In this document: piece after piece, positions 8,344-9,185 of the stretch
Position numbering within the stretch: position 1 is the stretch's first letter
Layout: every line of letters begins with the position of its first letter
Source: Pseudomonadota bacterium
GTDB lineage: Bacteria > Pseudomonadota > Gammaproteobacteria > Pseudomonadales > UBA5518
Direction of reading: 5' to 3'
Assembly: GCA_022705125.1 (NCBI GenBank)
Contig: JAKJFB010000083.1
Span: 331 to 9,515, forward strand
Length of the DNA stretch: 9,185 nt
Made by a program: the position numbers and the translations under genes
Notes under the pieces: model-generated
What the model was told of the DNA's origin: nothing
The model's input: only the letters and a program-made list of their open reading frames with translations
Databases searched by the model: none

Positions 8344-8372
8344 AGTATAGCCGCCGGGGTAGGTCCAACCAA
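8344..8372 (-). promoter_or_regulatory. Probable glnS-cysS promoter
   Basis: On the minus strand, TTGGTT (8372-8367) and TATACT (8349-8344, 5/6 to consensus) are separated by exactly 17 bp. The predicted transcript would begin near 8337, about 28 nt before the glnS ATG. The upstream gene is divergent, so a promoter is required here; the exact boxes are an inference. Confidence 0.55.
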
Positions 8373-8382
8373 CAAAACCCTT

Positions 8383-8388
8383 TACAAT
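8383..8388 (+). promoter_or_regulatory. Probable -10 box for ppiB
   Basis: TACAAT matches 5 of 6 bases of the sigma70 -10 consensus and lies 35 bp before the ppiB start codon. No good -35 box is found at 16-18 bp spacing. It stands back to back with the glnS promoter, the two predicted -35 regions interleaving around 8360-8372. Confidence 0.45.
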
Positions 8389-8423
8389 GCCGCCTCATTT
8401 TTTCACGCACACGGGATATCCAG

Positions 8424-8915
8424 ATGGTCACTCTCCACACCTCCATGGGCGACATTACCCTCGAGCTCGACGCGGAAAAGGCGCCGAAGACGGTCGCCAA
8501 CTTCCTGCAGTACGCGCGCGACGGCTTCTACGACGGCACGATCTTCCACCGCGTGATCAACAACTTCATGATCCAGGGCGGCGGCATGACGGCCGACATG
8601 GCCCAGAAGGAGACCCGCGCCCCGGTCGACAACGAGGCCAACAACGGCCTGAAGAACAAGACCGGCACCGTCGCGATGGCCCGCACCAACGACCCGCACT
8701 CGGCCACCGCGCAGTTCTTCATCAACGTGTCCGACAACGGCTTCCTCGACCACACCGCCCCCACGGCGCAGGGCTGGGGCTACGCGGTGTTCGGCCGCGT
8801 GACCGCGGGCATGGACGTGGTCGAGAAGATCAAGGCCGTCGCCACCGGCAACAAGGGCTTCCACCAGGACGTGCCGAAGGAAGCCGTCACGATCGAGCGC
8901 GTGACGGTCGACTGA
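8424..8915 (+). CDS. ppiB: Cytoplasmic peptidyl-prolyl cis-trans isomerase (cyclophilin) PpiB
   Basis: Cyclophilin that catalyses proline isomerisation during protein folding. The 163 residues match E. coli PpiB (about 164). No signal peptide is present, which separates it from periplasmic PpiA. Family motifs: [14 protein letters not shown] (41-54) with catalytic Arg43, TAQFFINV (95-102), and [10 protein letters not shown] (117-126) with Trp118. The start at 8424 gives [15 protein letters not shown], the usual N-terminus, with a GGGA ribosome binding site 7 nt upstream; the frame remains open far upstream, but that extension is antisense to glnS and is not real. The gene is divergent from glnS, an arrangement also seen in Pseudomonas. 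A REP-like palindrome begins 5 bp after the stop. Confidence 0.97.
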   Translation: MVTLHTSMGDITLELDAEKAPKTVANFLQYARDGFYDGTIFHRVINNFMIQGGGMTADMAQKETRAPVDNEANNGLKNKTGTVAMARTNDPHSATAQFFINVSDNGFLDHTAPTAQGWGYAVFGRVTAGMDVVEKIKAVATGNKGFHQDVPKEAVTIERVTVD

Positions 8916-8920
8916 GCCCC

Positions 8921-8942
8921 GTGGGTCCGGCTTCCGCCGGAC
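8921..8942. repeat. REP-like palindrome, copy 2, at the ppiB 3' end
   Basis: GTGG, then stem GTCCGGC, loop TTCC, stem GCCGGAC. Pairing can be extended outward to an 11-bp stem (8921-8931 with 8936-8946) including one G-U pair. Compared with copy 1 (2676-2697) 17 of 22 bases agree, and the inner-stem differences compensate (CA/TG there, GC/GC here), so the hairpin is conserved although its sequence is not. The stop of the convergent GST gene (8943-8945) directly abuts it. Possible roles are 3'-end hairpin or bidirectional transcription barrier; no T-run is present. Confidence 0.65.
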
Positions 8943-9185
8943 CTACTTCTTCATCCTCGCCTGGAAGGCCGCCATCGCGGCCTTCATGTCGGCGTTGCAG
9001 ACCTGGACCGAATCCCGGGCATTGAGCCGCGCCAGCGTCTCGCCCAGCCCGGGCACCTCGGCCACGAGATCCCAGTTGTAGACCTTGCGCGCCACGTTGC
9101 CGGCCAGGCTGAAGGTGAAGGTGAAGGTCGCAAAGAAGTCCGCGTGGGTCATCTGCTCGCCCATCACGAAGGGGCTGCATTGCAG
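8943..9185 (-). CDS. Glutathione S-transferase family protein, C-terminal part (partial)
   Basis: The reading frame is open to the window edge with no stop upstream, so the gene continues beyond 9185; only the last 80 codons are visible. 'SPFVMGEQMTHADFFATF' resembles the C-terminal helical domain of soluble glutathione transferases, where a 'G-x-x-x-T/S-x-A-D' N-capping motif follows the bound-subunit helices. It is followed by 'VYNWDLVAEVPGLGETLARL' and a helical tail ending in FQARMKK, with R and S near the usual 'R-x-S-V' position (ARDSVQV). The N-terminal thioredoxin-like domain with the glutathione site is outside the window, so substrate and class cannot be judged. The gene is convergent with ppiB; 27 bp separate the stops. 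A GAAGGT triplet repeat (9111-9128) encodes TFTFTF. Confidence 0.7.
   Translation of the reverse strand: MQCSPFVMGEQMTHADFFATFTFTFSLAGNVARKVYNWDLVAEVPGLGETLARLNARDSVQVCNADMKAAMAAFQARMKK

Noticed and set aside
8359..8366. GTAGGTCC near the glnS/ppiB promoters, matching the reverse complement of the right arm of copy 2
   Set aside because: An 8-bp match with no partner arm; expected by chance in this composition.
7197..8423. N-terminal extension of ppiB to 572 residues, suggesting a fusion protein
   Set aside because: The extension is antisense to glnS and crosses both divergent promoters; the cyclophilin begins naturally at 8424 with its own ribosome binding site.

Overview
The window looks like an ordinary core-genome stretch from a GC-rich gammaproteobacterium. 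The coding sequence is strongly GC-biased, so long shadow ORFs appear in most frames. Bacterial glutaminyl-tRNA synthetase (glnS) is typical of gammaproteobacteria and relatives. The arrangement cysS-glnS facing away from a cyclophilin gene (ppiB) matches, from memory, the order in Pseudomonas, where lpxH usually follows ppiB. Here a convergent glutathione S-transferase (GST) fragment takes that place, so this is a related but different lineage; I cannot name the genus.

Layout: (1) Positions 1-116 hold upstream sequence with a near-ideal Fur box at 82-96, followed by feoA and feoB, overlapping by 4 bp, which encode ferrous iron uptake. (2) Convergent to feoB is a complete class II glutamine amidotransferase gene (3581 to 2688, minus). 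(3) A 191-bp divergent intergenic region with clear dyad symmetry leads to two plus-strand genes for exported proteins: a DUF3833-type lipoprotein and an SGNH/GDSL hydrolase. (4) Convergent to these is the minus-strand pair glnS-cysS, spaced by 3 bp. (5) A 114-bp divergent promoter region separates glnS from ppiB. (6) The 3' end of a minus-strand GST-like gene runs off the right edge.

Functionally, feoA-feoB make the Fe(II) importer under probable iron-Fur control. glnS-cysS provide two charged tRNAs for translation, and ppiB assists folding. The DUF3833 and SGNH genes probably form a small envelope operon of unknown purpose. No intergenic gap exceeds 300 bp. I see no rRNA, tRNA, CRISPR array, integrase, insertion sequence or complete mobile element.

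I found no convincing undescribed system. The most interesting non-coding signal is a pair of REP-like palindromes (2676-2697 and 8921-8942) sharing a GTGG head, the same outer stem and a TTC loop start, with compensating inner-stem changes. Each lies at a convergent gene junction, and the minus-strand gene's stop codon lies in or directly against it. The third convergent junction carries an unrelated-looking GC-rich hairpin.
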